DNA of 64,000 nucleotides from Methanohalophilus profundi. GTDB lineage: Archaea; Halobacteriota; Methanosarcinia; Methanosarcinales; Methanosarcinaceae. The stretch's first letter is position 1, and the number at the start of each line of letters is the position of its first letter. Shown here piece after piece: positions 8,546 through 17,580 of the stretch. A model generated the notes under the pieces. The model was not told where the DNA came from and ran no database searches. It saw nothing but the letters and a program-made list of their open reading frames with translations. Position numbers and translations under genes: made by a program. Location: the NCBI RefSeq assembly GCF_004137855.1, contig NZ_QBKB01000002.1:137855-201854 (forward strand), given 5' to 3'.

Positions 8546-9588
8546 ATGCCTGACCAATCATTAATTTATCATCTTGCTATTGTAGGACTGGAATCTGTCC
8601 AGGAATATCTGGCACTACATGTACTGCTATGCCTGATACCGGCCTTTTTCCTGGCCGGAGCTATAGCATCCCTCTTTTCCAAAGAATCTGTACTAAGATT
8701 TTTTGGTAATGAGACCTCAAAATACATTTCCTACCCCGTTGCTGCAGTTTCCGGCTGCCTGCTTGCAGTATGCAGCTGTACTGTACTGCCGCTTTTTGCA
8801 GGAATCTATCGCAGGGGTGCAGGAATCGGGCCTGCAACTACCTTCCTGTTTGCGGCACCGGCAATAAATATCCTGGCAATAGTCTACACAGCAAAAATCC
8901 TGGGGTATGACCTGGGAGTTGCAAGAGCTGTAATTGCAATCCTTCTGTCAATTGCTATTGGACTTACAATGGCGGCCGTATTCGAACACCACAGGGAAAA
9001 AAAGGAAGGAATCAAGACTTTGGCGGAGAAAAACATGCTCACAGTGCATATCTTTTCCTCCTTCTTCTGGCAATCCTCGTCGTTCCGGAGATACTCACAG
9101 AATGGGTACCCCTGCTAGCCGTGGAAACTATGCTTGTTTTGTTAACAGTATTTCTTTCATTCAACTGGTTCAGTAAAGATGAATTGAAAGACTGGACGGC
9201 AGAGACATGGTTCCTGGTTAAACAAATTACACCTCTCCTTTTGTTTGGTGTTTTCTTTGCAGGTATTATGGTGGAACTGCTCCCGGCAGAATATGTGGCT
9301 GCTGTGGTTGGAGGAGCATCATTCGGTGCAAGTTTCATAGCATCGGTTGCCGCAGCATTGATGTATTTCTCAACCCTGACAGAAGTACCTATAATCAGCG
9401 CCCTTACAGAACTTGGAATGGGAAGAGGTCCTGCCCTGGCAATGTTGCTTGCAGGCCCCGCACTGAGTCTTCCGAATATGATCGTTATCAGTCGGATAAT
9501 GGGAGTGAAAAAAGCTTCCCTTTACATAGCTTTGGTAGTAACAGTTGCATCAATCGCCGGCCTTATATTCGGTCTTTATTTTGTATAA
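8546..9588 (+). CDS. COG0701 (ArsP-type) permease, frameshifted
   Basis: Two frames together make one permease of about 347 residues. The first half has a membrane core and the characteristic GCLLAVCSCTVLPLFAGIYRRGAG segment, with a CxC motif typical of ArsP_1/DUF318 permeases; the second half has LLFGVFFAGIMVE and the repeat-like PALAMLLAGPALSLPN. The frame changes near 9029-9033: one more A in that five-A run restores a continuous membrane helix (AYLFLLLLAILVVPEI) into the second half. Known relatives export methylarsenicals or other thiol-reactive solutes. It is followed at once by phosphodiesterase, thioredoxin-like and DGC-domain genes. Confidence 0.8.
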
Positions 9589-9599
9589 AGAGGTAAAAC

Positions 9600-10307
9600 A
9601 TGAAACTACTCGTGATTTCAGATATACATGGGAATATGGAAGCCCTGGAAACTGCAATGGAAATTCCCCATGATGAGGTTATCTGTCTGGGGGACCTGGT
9701 TGATTATGGGCCCTCACCTGCAGAAGTAATAGATTTCATGATGGAAAACAATATTCCCGTTATAAAGGGAAACCATAATAATGCAGTTGCAACAGGAATT
9801 GATTGTGGCTGCAGTTATGAAATCAAGCATCTTTCAATTGCCACCAGGGATTACACAAAAGACCAGCTGGATGATAGACAGATGGATTTCCTGAAGAACC
9901 TTCCTGTAAAAATCGAAAAGGAATACAGGGGAGGTAAGGTATTATTTACACATGGAAGTCCCAGATCCTTTTATGAATATATAAAACCGCAGACACCTGA
10001 TGCAGAAGTACAGGAAATGCTGGAAGGAGTTGAAGCGAATCTGCTGGTGGTCGGCCATTCCCACATTCCAATGACAAGGAATGTTGGAAATATGACCATT
10101 GTCAATCCCGGATCAGCAGGACAGCCACGTGATGGCATTCCCCGCGCATCCTGTGCGGTGTTGGATACCGATTCAATGGAATTCAAAGTATACAGACTGG
10201 AATACGATATGGATAGCGTAGTGGACAAAATAAGAGAAAGGATGCCCCACTGTGATGAACTTATATCAATACTGGAAAATGCAGGCGTAAACAAAAAAGA
10301 AAACTAA
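9600..10307 (+). CDS. YfcE-type metallophosphoesterase
   Basis: A 235-residue cytoplasmic phosphoesterase of the calcineurin-like superfamily. All metal ligand motifs are present in order: DIHGN (about 8), GDLVDYGP (about 31), GNHNN (about 58; the last residue is N where D is more usual), THGSPR (about 118) and GHSHIP (about 152). Families of this length hydrolyse phosphodiesters such as cyclic nucleotides, with two divalent metals. It starts 11 bases after the permease gene, so it is probably part of the same transcript. The substrate cannot be told from sequence. Confidence 0.85.
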   Translation: MKLLVISDIHGNMEALETAMEIPHDEVICLGDLVDYGPSPAEVIDFMMENNIPVIKGNHNNAVATGIDCGCSYEIKHLSIATRDYTKDQLDDRQMDFLKNLPVKIEKEYRGGKVLFTHGSPRSFYEYIKPQTPDAEVQEMLEGVEANLLVVGHSHIPMTRNVGNMTIVNPGSAGQPRDGIPRASCAVLDTDSMEFKVYRLEYDMDSVVDKIRERMPHCDELISILENAGVNKKEN

Positions 10308-10337
10308 CTAATAGGAAAAATTACAGGAGGAAACCAA

Positions 10338-10568
10338 ATGAAAATAGAAATCCTTGGAACCGGATGTGCAAAGTGTAAGAAGACCCTTGAGGTAGTCGAG
10401 AGGGCAGTAAAGGACGCCGGAATTAAAGCCGAGATCACAAAAGTTGAAGATATAAACAGTATTATGGATTACGGTGTAATGATAACACCCGGTGTTGTGG
10501 TCGATGGCGATGTAAAGATTGCGGGCAAGATTCCTTCAGTCGATGACGTAAAGGAATGGATACAATAA
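10338..10568 (+). CDS. Small thioredoxin-like redox protein (redox-active disulfide protein 2 type)
   Basis: A 76-residue thioredoxin-fold protein with the active-site motif CAKCKK at residues 10-15 (CxxC) and the cis-proline segment MITPGVVVDG near residue 50. This is the minimal thioredoxin_3 fold (PF13192) found in methanogens and often next to COG0701 permeases. It probably reduces a disulfide in a partner, possibly the permease with its CxC motif or the following DGC protein (inference). A strong GGAGG site precedes the ATG. Confidence 0.85.
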   Translation: MKIEILGTGCAKCKKTLEVVERAVKDAGIKAEITKVEDINSIMDYGVMITPGVVVDGDVKIAGKIPSVDDVKEWIQ

Positions 10569-10581
10569 CCAGAGGGAAAAT

Positions 10582-10945
10582 ATGACCGATAATAAATGTT
10601 GTTGTTCCTCAGTAGTAGGAATATTCCCCTGTTCGGGAGGTTCCAACGTAGGCCAACTGGCAAACCAGGCAGCAATAGAAATGACCAAAAATGGCAAGGG
10701 AAATATGATGTGTACAGTGGGCATCGGTGGCCGTATTGCAAGGCCTTATGAAATCAGCAGAAGGAGCTGATAAGGTCGTGGCTATTGATGGCTGCCCGCT
10801 AAACTGTGCAAAGAAAACCCTGGAAAATGCCGGGATCTATGTAAATGAACATGTAATCATAACCGAACTTGGCATCAAGAAGAACAAGGATCTGGATCTC
10901 AAACAGGAACAGGTCAATGAAGTTCTTGAAAAGATCAATCTTTAA
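10582..10945 (+). CDS. DGC-domain putative zinc-binding protein, frameshifted
   Basis: Two overlapping frames encode one protein of about 120 residues of the DGC-domain family (PF08859). The first frame gives the N-terminal cysteine cluster (NKCCCSSVVG, then FPCSGGSNVGQLANQAA) and MMCTVGIGG. The second gives AEGADKVVAIDGCPLNCAKKTLENAG, the DGCP signature with its extra cysteine. The shift falls near 10725. The family is predicted to bind zinc or another metal through these cysteines; no reaction is known. It ends the permease-thioredoxin cluster and is followed by a strong terminator hairpin. Confidence 0.8.
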
Positions 10946-10969
10946 AGTCTAAAAGTATATTCTAATTTA

Positions 10970-10999
10970 ATGGAAGGGGATAAACCTTCCATGTTTTTT
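10970..10999. terminator. Hairpin terminator between convergent genes
   Basis: ATGGAAGG (10970-10977) pairs with CCTTCCAT (10985-10992) around a seven-base loop and is followed by GTTTTTTG. It lies between the convergent DGC and carbonic anhydrase genes and could serve both. Confidence 0.65.
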
Positions 11000-11001
11000 G
11001 C

Positions 11002-11538
11002 TCAGGCACGATCCATCTTACGATAACCTTCAACAAGATCCAGGTTCACACTGGAAACTTTGTGCTTAAAATCCATTAGGCCCTGATCGACCAATGGCAA
11101 TTCTGTGACATCTTTTTCGCTCAGTACAGTGCGGCCTACAGGCACACTTTTGGATGCCGGTAGACTGACGCCCTGGACCGTAGCATTATGAAGTACCACC
11201 ACATCATCTTCAAGGACACTGTCAAATACTACCGCACCAAAACCTATGAAACATCTTTTACCCAACTGGCACGGTCCATGCACGATACACCCATGAGCCA
11301 GTGAGGTAGCTTCAGCGATAAATACTTTCGATCCTTCAACCCCATGAAGAACTACATTGTCCTGAATATTACATCCTTTTTCGATAACAATAGATGCACC
11401 CGGTTCATCTGCCCTTATTACAGCATTTGGTGCTACAAGGACATCTGCTTCGATCTTTACATTTCCCATTACAACGGCACTGTCAGCAATCCAGGCACTA
11501 TCATCAATTTGTGGTTTGTCTCCCGCTGGGTTTTTCAT
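11002..11538 (-). CDS. Gamma-class carbonic anhydrase, CamH-like
   Basis: A 178-residue left-handed beta-helix protein. The Cam metal site is conserved: IRADEPG (catalytic Arg region, about 42), NIQDNVVLHG (Gln and first histidine, about 58-67) and SLAHGCIVHGPC (the two other histidines, about 80-90). The C-terminal helix VNLDLVEGY matches the end of Cam. It lacks the signal peptide and the acidic loop of secreted Cam, so it resembles the cytoplasmic CamH type, hydrating CO2 with iron or zinc. It is divergent from larB. Other hexapeptide proteins share the fold, but the three histidines favour carbonic anhydrase. Confidence 0.85.
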   Translation of the reverse strand: MKNPAGDKPQIDDSAWIADSAVVMGNVKIEADVLVAPNAVIRADEPGASIVIEKGCNIQDNVVLHGVEGSKVFIAEATSLAHGCIVHGPCQLGKRCFIGFGAVVFDSVLEDDVVVLHNATVQGVSLPASKSVPVGRTVLSEKDVTELPLVDQGLMDFKHKVSSVNLDLVEGYRKMDRA

Positions 11539-11647
11539 GATTATTTCTCCTGTTGTCCCTATAAGGAATAATTAGAACTATAATAGATAGCCACATATAT
11601 GAATTATATTACAATATACAATTCATTACAGGATAGAGAGGTAAGCA

Positions 11648-12463
11648 ATGAATCTCAAAGATCTTCTTCAGAAATACAAAAACGGTGAAGTCGGGATTGA
11701 TGATACCCAGGCCTGTATACGATCCCTTGGTTATGTTCCGGTATGTGATGTCGCCAACATCGATACGTTCAGGAAACACAGGACAGGCATCATGGAAGCA
11801 GTACTTGCAGAAGGAAAAACATCGGAAGATGTTCTGGAAATTGCAAAAGCCCAGATTGAGGCAACGGGTCGTGTCCTTATAACCCGCCTTAGCGAAGATC
11901 AATCCACATGTCTGGAAAATGAATTTGGCAGTGAACGGATAGATTGGGGAATCCATCACAGGACTGCAGTTGTTCATAACGGGACACCCATTAGAAAGAC
12001 CGGTGGTGTTGTGGCTATAATTTCAGCCGGTACCGCTGATATCAATGTTGCGGAAGAAGCGCGGATGACGGCAGCGGAGATGGGATGTGAGACTGTGAAG
12101 ATATATGATGTGGGAGTTGCCGGTCTTCACAGGTTGCTCAACGAGGTAAAGAACCTGGAATCTGACAGACCGGATGCTGTAGTGGTTGCAGCCGGTCGTG
12201 AGGGTACATTGCCAACCGTGGTATCAAGCCTTTTTGATGTACCTGTAATAGGCCTGCCTGTATCAACAGGATATGGAATAGGGGCACAGGGTGAAGCTGC
12301 CCTGTATTCGATGTTACAGTCATGCTCGGTTCTGTCTGTTGTTAACATCGATGCAGGTTTTGTTGCCGGAGCATTCGCAGGCAGGATCGCAAATACAGTT
12401 GCTGCTGCACGAGAACAGACTGATCCAGTAGTTATTGAGAATCAACAAGGCCGGTTATCATGA
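11648..12463 (+). CDS. larB: Nickel-pincer cofactor carboxylase/hydrolase LarB
   Basis: A 271-residue protein with the PurE-like (AIR carboxylase) C-terminal half: ISAGTADINVAEEARMTAAEMG (about 120-141), PDAVVVAAGREGTLPTVV and the LPVSTGYGIGAQGEAAL segment. The N-terminal domain (LLQKYKNGEV) is typical of LarB. LarB carboxylates nicotinate adenine dinucleotide and frees AMP, the first step of the nickel-pincer nucleotide cofactor. Its stop overlaps the larC start by four bases. LarE, the sulphur donor, and LarA, the user enzyme, are not in this window. Confidence 0.88.
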   Translation: MNLKDLLQKYKNGEVGIDDTQACIRSLGYVPVCDVANIDTFRKHRTGIMEAVLAEGKTSEDVLEIAKAQIEATGRVLITRLSEDQSTCLENEFGSERIDWGIHHRTAVVHNGTPIRKTGGVVAIISAGTADINVAEEARMTAAEMGCETVKIYDVGVAGLHRLLNEVKNLESDRPDAVVVAAGREGTLPTVVSSLFDVPVIGLPVSTGYGIGAQGEAALYSMLQSCSVLSVVNIDAGFVAGAFAGRIANTVAAAREQTDPVVIENQQGRLS

Positions 12464-13644
12464 AAATTATACTGTTCGATCCGTTCTCCGGTGCTGCCGG
12501 AGATATGATTATGGGTTCATTGATTTCACTCGGGGCCGATGGAAACAAAATAAAAGAGACTCTCGAATCAAGACTTGATATCTCAATGCTTTTTGAAAAA
12601 ACTGTCAAACTGGGAATTGAATCTGTTGATGTCAAATTCAATATACCCGGCTTTGAAAATGCCAGAAGTTACCGGGAAATCAAGAATTTCATAAAAGGGT
12701 GCGGCCTTGCTTCAGATATAGAAAACGATGCTATTAGTGTATTTGGTATCCTTGCAGATGCTGAATCAAAGGTTCATGGAAAACCAATTGAAGAATTACA
12801 TTTTCATGAAGTGGGACAAACTGATGCTCTTGCAGACATCATAGGTTCATGCATTGCAATCCATCAGCTGGGTGTCAGAGAAGTACTTTGCCTGCCAATA
12901 AATACAGGGACAGGAACGGTAAACACATCTCATGGAATTATGCCGATACCTGCCCCTGCAACCCTTGAAATATTAAAAACATCGGAACTGGAATTTTATG
13001 GCAAAGGAAATACGGAACTCCTGACACCCACAGGTGCTGCTTTACTGGCCCATTTTGCAAAAACCACCCTGTCCATTCCTGCCGGAAAGGTTAGGGATAC
13101 AGGATACGGGGCAGGAGATATAGACACTGATTGGCCTAATGTGCTGCGTGCTTTTATGATAGAAACAGAAAAATCCTTATCCAGGGATGAAGTGGAAGTA
13201 CTTGAAACAAATGTCGACGATGTAACCGGGGAAGTACTGGGAAATCTTTTTGATCGTTTACTGGAAAATGGTGCTAAAGATGTATCCATAATACCTGCGA
13301 CAATGAAAAAGGGAAGAGCAGGACATATCATCAAGGTTGTAACTCACTCACATCATGGTGAGGAACTTGCCAGGATAATCATGGAAGAAACTGGAAGCCT
13401 TGGCATTCGGACTATTCCAACAAAACATCGGTATATAGCAGACCGCAGGATGGGGACCGTTGAACTTGAAATTAACGATATTCCCTATCAAATTGCAATC
13501 AAGATAGCCCATACACCAGACAGTGGCATATTACATATCTCAGCAGAATATGATGATTGTAAAGAGATCTCAAAAATTACCGGAATTCCGGTCAGGGAAA
13601 TTATAAGAAAAGCCCAAACAAAGGCCAGGGATAAATATGAATGA
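12460..13644 (+). CDS. larC: Nickel-pincer cofactor nickel insertase LarC
   Basis: A 394-residue protein of the LarC family (PF01969). The N-terminal signature FDPFSGAAGDMIMGSLISLGAD (about 5-26), HFHEVGQTDALADIIG (about 108) and the LETNVDDVTGEVLG motif (about 247) are all conserved. LarC inserts nickel into the pyridinium-bis-thiocarboxylate cofactor using CTP in its C-terminal domain. In some bacteria it is split by a programmed frameshift; here it is one continuous frame. It is translationally coupled to larB (ATGA overlap). Confidence 0.88.
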   Translation: MKIILFDPFSGAAGDMIMGSLISLGADGNKIKETLESRLDISMLFEKTVKLGIESVDVKFNIPGFENARSYREIKNFIKGCGLASDIENDAISVFGILADAESKVHGKPIEELHFHEVGQTDALADIIGSCIAIHQLGVREVLCLPINTGTGTVNTSHGIMPIPAPATLEILKTSELEFYGKGNTELLTPTGAALLAHFAKTTLSIPAGKVRDTGYGAGDIDTDWPNVLRAFMIETEKSLSRDEVEVLETNVDDVTGEVLGNLFDRLLENGAKDVSIIPATMKKGRAGHIIKVVTHSHHGEELARIIMEETGSLGIRTIPTKHRYIADRRMGTVELEINDIPYQIAIKIAHTPDSGILHISAEYDDCKEISKITGIPVREIIRKAQTKARDKYE

Positions 13645-13687
13645 AATTTGGCTTTCATCACCCTTTAATTGAATGGGCTACAGTAAA

Positions 13688-13828
13688 TTAAAGATCATCT
13701 TCTTCATTTGATAGGCGACGTCCCTCATAATAATCCTGCTGCTTTGCTATTTTATTGAATTTTTTGCAGGCACGAACCCATAAACAAAGAGGTCTCTCAC
13801 TGTTTTTTTTACATGTTTTAAGAGCCAT
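13688..13828 (-). CDS. Small basic protein of unknown function
   Basis: A 46-residue protein beginning MALKTCKKNSERPLC. An excellent ribosome binding site (GGAGGT, five bases before the ATG at 13828) decides this start over an upstream in-frame ATG. It has two cysteines in the first 15 residues and a further one in RACKKF, many lysines and arginines, and an acidic tail (NEEDDL). It lies 91 bases downstream of pcc1 at the end of the exosome operon and may belong to it. I recognise no family. Confidence 0.5.
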   Translation of the reverse strand: MALKTCKKNSERPLCLWVRACKKFNKIAKQQDYYEGRRLSNEEDDL

Positions 13829-13919
13829 AAAATACCTCCAGATTAAATTTGAACAAGACTGGATTTGAAGTTTTTCACTGAACATGGATATTAAAAGTAT
13901 GCATAAAAGAAAGTGGAAA

Positions 13920-14162
13920 TTAATTTGGTGATGTCAGAGTGACCATTTCATATGCTACTTTGATAAGCCTATACCAGGTATTCAATGTGGACCTCATCGA
14001 TATTAGGTCATCTGATGTAACTCTCATTACCAACTGAGAGTCCTTGACATCTATTTCTATTGATGAACGATCGGTAACCAATCTATCCAGTTCTGGTTTT
14101 ACAGACAGGTACAATTTAAGGGCATCCGGAGTTTCAATGATTGTTTCAGAAGATGAATCCAT
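13920..14162 (-). CDS. pcc1: KEOPS complex subunit Pcc1
   Basis: An 80-residue protein of the Pcc1 family, the small dimerisation subunit of KEOPS, which makes threonylcarbamoyladenosine at position 37 of tRNAs decoding ANN codons. The fold is visible as LYLSVKPEL, IEIDVKDSQLVMRVTSDDLISMRSTLNTWYRLIKVAYEM. The length fits archaeal Pcc1 (about 80). It starts two bases after the Brix gene in the exosome operon. Sua5, which supplies the substrate for KEOPS, is also in this window at 60758. Confidence 0.85.
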   Translation of the reverse strand: MDSSSETIIETPDALKLYLSVKPELDRLVTDRSSIEIDVKDSQLVMRVTSDDLISMRSTLNTWYRLIKVAYEMVTLTSPN

Positions 14163-14164
14163 AC

Positions 14165-14617
14165 TTAATCATCCATTGTCTTGAACCCTTTTACCTTTAG
14201 ATTGAATAGATTATTGCCATTACAATAAAAGCTCATTAAATCATCATCTATCTGAATAGAACACGTGGAGTTATTATCACTTTCAGGTAATAAATCAGCG
14301 AGTAATCCTGCCAGTTTACCATTGCCTTTAATGGCTGGCATACTGCCCTTTGAAGAAGATTTTTTGGGTTTGTCATGGAATGCAACATTCATCCATATGG
14401 ATAATTGTTGTTGCCCTTCACTATCAAAAAATGTCAGACTGGCAGGATTGCCATGATATTGTCCTACTATAAGCAGGGTTTCAGCATCCATACCATACAG
14501 TATGTCCTCTAAACCACTTTTACCCCGTGTGACATACTCGCAGTTAAAAAAAGATGCAAGATACTTACAAAGGGTACGGGTTGGAGGTGAAGGAGAGCGT
14601 GATGAGGAAATTAACAT
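14165..14617 (-). CDS. Brix-domain ribosome biogenesis protein
   Basis: A 150-residue archaeal Brix/Imp4-like protein. The N-terminal LISSSRSPSPPTRTLCKYLASFF and TRGKSGLEDIL are the family signature, and LLIVGQYHGNPASLTFFD (about 50-67) forms the central sheet. Eukaryotic relatives (Imp4, Rpf1, Brx1) assemble pre-rRNA; the archaeal protein is presumed to bind rRNA during ribosome maturation. It lies between rpoP and pcc1 with gaps of only four and two bases, so it is part of the operon. Confidence 0.85.
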   Translation of the reverse strand: MLISSSRSPSPPTRTLCKYLASFFNCEYVTRGKSGLEDILYGMDAETLLIVGQYHGNPASLTFFDSEGQQQLSIWMNVAFHDKPKKSSSKGSMPAIKGNGKLAGLLADLLPESDNNSTCSIQIDDDLMSFYCNGNNLFNLKVKGFKTMDD

Positions 14618-14621
14618 CCTC

Positions 14622-14759
14622 TCACTCTGCTTTCAATGTCTTTATAGTGGTAGGCCTTCCTTTTACAAGAATACGATTCCCACAATAAGGACAGCGTATT
14701 CCGGTGTACTGGTAGTCAATTTCAACTGCTCTCTTACACCGGGTACATTTATAATCCAT
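14622..14759 (-). CDS. rpoP: DNA-directed RNA polymerase subunit P (Rpb12)
   Basis: A 45-residue gene between L37Ae and the Brix gene. It reads [15 protein letters not shown] at the start and has [19 protein letters not shown] in the middle: a zinc ribbon with CxxC pairs (residues 5/8 and about 22/25). Archaeal RpoP, equivalent to eukaryotic Rpb12, binds zinc and stabilises the Rpb3/Rpb11-like assembly platform. The position directly downstream of L37Ae is the usual archaeal order. Confidence 0.9.
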   Translation of the reverse strand: MDYKCTRCKRAVEIDYQYTGIRCPYCGNRILVKGRPTTIKTLKAE

Positions 14760-14764
14760 ATATA

Positions 14765-15052
14765 TTACTCAACCTGTTCGACTGCTTTCTTAACTGTTCT
14801 GGATATCGTTTTGCCCACAGAAGTGGATGGAATGTATGTACCACCTGCAAAGGTGTGGCCACATTTCTTGCATTCCCAGATACCTGTACCGACCCTTTTT
14901 ACAGTAGGTCTGTCACATTTTACACAGGTATGTGGCATATGTGTCCGTTCTTCGATATCTCCAACAAGTTTACGATCCTTACGACCGTATCTGGTACCAT
15001 ATCTTCCTGCTGAACGGGAAACCCTTCCCTTTTTTGAATACTTTTTTGCCAT
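14765..15052 (-). CDS. rpl37ae: Ribosomal protein L37Ae (eL43)
   Basis: A 95-residue large-subunit protein. A basic N-terminus ([23 protein letters not shown]) is followed by a four-cysteine zinc ribbon, CVKCDRP (about 42) and [11 protein letters not shown] (about 60), and the ending [14 protein letters not shown]. The length and motifs match archaeal L37Ae. It follows rrp42 and precedes rpoP, as in many euryarchaea. Confidence 0.95.
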   Translation of the reverse strand: MAKKYSKKGRVSRSAGRYGTRYGRKDRKLVGDIEERTHMPHTCVKCDRPTVKRVGTGIWECKKCGHTFAGGTYIPSTSVGKTISRTVKKAVEQVE

Positions 15053-15094
15053 GATAATTGTCTCCTTGGAGGTATGATCTAAAAACCCTGTTAC

Positions 15095-15880
15095 TCATAT
15101 TTCCAATAAATACTTTTCTCGTATAATCTCGCCTTTTTCCTTCGCGATCTTACTTGCTTTAACAACTTGTGCCGGTGACAAACTACCTGAACCACTTTTT
15201 TGCATTGAACAAATGGAACCGTCCTGATTAGAGGATATGGTAATTCTTGTTTCACATACTGATTCTTCACCATAAGTGGGATCTAACAACATTTCATCAC
15301 CAATCTTGACCAGTGATATACCCACAGGCATTTCACGCACAGGCAGGGGATAATCTTCACCTTTTCCTTCTCTTTCAGAAGGTACTGTTGTGGTCATAAG
15401 GGCAGCGATTGCACCCAGGGATGCGGCGTCAAGTATATTTCCGGAATTATTCAGAACATGGACATCAATGAAAACCATCCATACCTCTTCGCCTTCCGTA
15501 ATACAGAGCTTATTTATATCTATTGCGCCAGATTCCCTTATGCCTCTATCTACAATCCTGGCCATCTCGATAGCTTTCTCTCTTGGAGGACCTGCTTCAA
15601 AGTCAGGTGAAGCAATCGGATTAAGTTCCATACTGGTAATGATTACTCCTTCTGCAGGACTATCAGGGAAAGGAGTACCAATCTGCATTTTGACACCCAC
15701 CATTACCTGGGTATCCCCATACTGCACCATTGCAGAGCCTTCTGCCTTATCGATAATACCTGTTTCAAGAGCAATATCCCTTAGCTCATCGAATTGGCGA
15801 CCGTCTTCACGTTCACCCTTGAGCATAAGGTTGTAAATATAATCCCTTTTCAGTCTGGAAATAACCTCACTGCCGCTCAT
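15095..15880 (-). CDS. rrp42: Exosome subunit Rrp42
   Basis: A 261-residue RNase PH-like subunit that pairs with Rrp41 to build the six-membered exosome ring; Rrp42 is non-catalytic but positions the RNA. The family segments are [18 protein letters not shown] (about 24-41), [17 protein letters not shown] and [19 protein letters not shown] chose the ATG at 15880 because GAGGGTGAAGAAG precedes it; an earlier start at 15895 would add five residues. It overlaps the end of rrp41 by 14 bases, so the two subunits are translationally coupled. Confidence 0.93.
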   Translation of the reverse strand: MSGSEVISRLKRDYIYNLMLKGEREDGRQFDELRDIALETGIIDKAEGSAMVQYGDTQVMVGVKMQIGTPFPDSPAEGVIITSMELNPIASPDFEAGPPREKAIEMARIVDRGIRESGAIDINKLCITEGEEVWMVFIDVHVLNNSGNILDAASLGAIAALMTTTVPSEREGKGEDYPLPVREMPVGISLVKIGDEMLLDPTYGEESVCETRITISSNQDGSICSMQKSGSGSLSPAQVVKASKIAKEKGEIIREKYLLEI

Positions 15881-16751
15881 CTTCTTCACCCTCATCCTCT
15901 TCGGTTACATCATTTTCATCCGCATTTTCTGCTTCAGATTCTTCATTGTCGAATGAGTCATCCCTTTCTTCTTCCTCTTCTTCTGAATCAGGGACTTCTT
16001 CTGGACTTTCCTCTTCAGCTTCTTCGCCTTCTTCATCCTCATTCCCATATCTGGAAACAAGGACTTCACGCTGAATTTCAAGAATTTGCTGGCAGCCTTT
16101 TTTAACCATCTCCAGGCCTTCTTCAAGTTCTTCAGGAGTAAGGTGGCCATCCATCTGGAGAAGAGTTATTTCCCCATCCTGGGTCATTGCGACAGGAAGG
16201 TCAGCCTGACCATAATTATCTTCTGGTTTGTTGAGATCAAGAACAAGCTGCCCATCAACTTTCCCGACTGCACAGGCTGAAACAAGCCCTTTCATGGGTA
16301 TGCCAGCATCTGCAAGAGCAAGTGTTGCTGCATTGATAGCAGCGGTCCTGGTCCCTGCATCGGCCTGTAATACTTCTGCGAATACATCTATTACAGCACC
16401 GGGATAATATTGTGTCATCACGACAGGTTCAAAAGCTTCTCCACTAACTTTCGATATCTCAGTACTTCTTCTGCTTGGACCCGGTCTTATCCTGTCTTCC
16501 ACAGAAAAAGAGGCCATATTATACTTGTAGCGCACAAGTACTTCATTGGGTTTCTGCATCCTTCTCGGGTGCAGTTCACGGGGGCCATAAACTGCTGCAA
16601 GCACCTTATTATTTCCCCATTCAAGGTAACATGAGCCATCAGCTCTTGAAAGCACACCCATCTCTACTTTCATGGGTCGGATCTCATCAACACGCCTTCC
16701 ATCAAGGCGGAGACCCTCATCATCAATAAAACGTTCCGGTTTATCACTCAT
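15867..16751 (-). CDS. rrp41: Exosome catalytic subunit Rrp41 with a long acidic tail
   Basis: A 294-residue phosphorolytic 3'-5' exoribonuclease subunit that also adds A-rich tails. The core has [27 protein letters not shown], the RNA-binding RRMQKP and RRSTEI segments, and the phosphate/active-site region [24 protein letters not shown] with its conserved aspartates. The core ends near residue 235. The remaining 55-60 residues are almost all E, D, S and N, unlike the usual end of the family. Such a tail could aid solubility in salt or bind basic partners (inference). Downstream it overlaps rrp42. Confidence 0.93.
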   Translation of the reverse strand: MSDKPERFIDDEGLRLDGRRVDEIRPMKVEMGVLSRADGSCYLEWGNNKVLAAVYGPRELHPRRMQKPNEVLVRYKYNMASFSVEDRIRPGPSRRSTEISKVSGEAFEPVVMTQYYPGAVIDVFAEVLQADAGTRTAAINAATLALADAGIPMKGLVSACAVGKVDGQLVLDLNKPEDNYGQADLPVAMTQDGEITLLQMDGHLTPEELEEGLEMVKKGCQQILEIQREVLVSRYGNEDEEGEEAEEESPEEVPDSEEEEEERDDSFDNEESEAENADENDVTEEDEGEEDERQ

Positions 16752-16800
16752 TACAAGTTCTCCAAAATCCTGCTCAGTATATTAAATATTAAAAAGCCGC

Positions 16801-17568
16801 TCAATTTTCATCTTCATCACTAAGCAGCACATCTACTTTTCGGCAAGCGTCTTCTGTGTAGTCCTTCTTACTACTGGTAAATGGTACAGGTTTTTCCTTT
16901 TCCTCGATTTCATCGGATTCTTCATAACGCAGGAAAGCACTAATATGGTTGGTCAATCCTGATGTGTGGGATTTATTTTCAATAATCTCTATGGCCTGTG
17001 TCAGCCTGTTCATATCTTCATCTTTACCCTTTAACCATATCCTTCCGTTTTGTCCTATGAAGATGTCACAATTGGATTCCTTTTTGAGCATTGAAACCAT
17101 GGATCCATTATGCCCGATGATACGTGGAACCTTCGTAGTGGATACATCTATAATCCTGCCTTCATCCAGACGGCGAAGACCTCGATCCTTCATTGAAAGT
17201 TCCACTTTCATGGAAGTATTAACATCTTTTATACGCAAAATCGCACAATCCCCGATGCCTATTTCCTTTCGCATCATTGAACTATCCACCCTTTTGGGAT
17301 ATTCAGATACATGAAGAAGTCCGTCATACGGGGAGCCGATATCAAATATCCAGTTTGATGAAGTGACTTCTATTACATAACCGATCACATAATCCCTGGG
17401 GGACGGTATGTACTTACCTGAAAAAGGAACAACTGTTACACGATTTTTATCATTGGCCACCCCGTAGAACAGTGAGTATACTTTGCCTTCATGCACATAC
17501 GTACCTGTTCCAGCTTGCTTTTCATTTTCGGAAAGCACCTGGCCGGGATAAACGATTTTGCGTTTCAT
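16801..17568 (-). CDS. rrp4: Exosome RNA-binding cap subunit Rrp4
   Basis: A 255-residue cap protein of the archaeal exosome that helps load and select RNA. Domain order is as expected: an N-terminal beta domain (VYPGQVLSENEKQAGTGTYVHEGKVYS), a central S1 domain (YVIGYVIEVTSSNWIFDIGSPYDGLLHVSE, about 60-95) and a KH domain with the motif IIGHNGSMVSMLKKES (about 150-165). A charged C-terminal extension of about 50 residues follows. It lies between SBDS and rrp41. Confidence 0.94.
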   Translation of the reverse strand: MKRKIVYPGQVLSENEKQAGTGTYVHEGKVYSLFYGVANDKNRVTVVPFSGKYIPSPRDYVIGYVIEVTSSNWIFDIGSPYDGLLHVSEYPKRVDSSMMRKEIGIGDCAILRIKDVNTSMKVELSMKDRGLRRLDEGRIIDVSTTKVPRIIGHNGSMVSMLKKESNCDIFIGQNGRIWLKGKDEDMNRLTQAIEIIENKSHTSGLTNHISAFLRYEESDEIEEKEKPVPFTSSKKDYTEDACRKVDVLLSDEDEN

Positions 17569-17580
17569 CCTGAAATCTCC

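Noticed and set aside
8546-9588. Two separate permease genes
   Set aside because: The halves match one family end to end and one extra A in the run at 9029-9033 restores a single protein.
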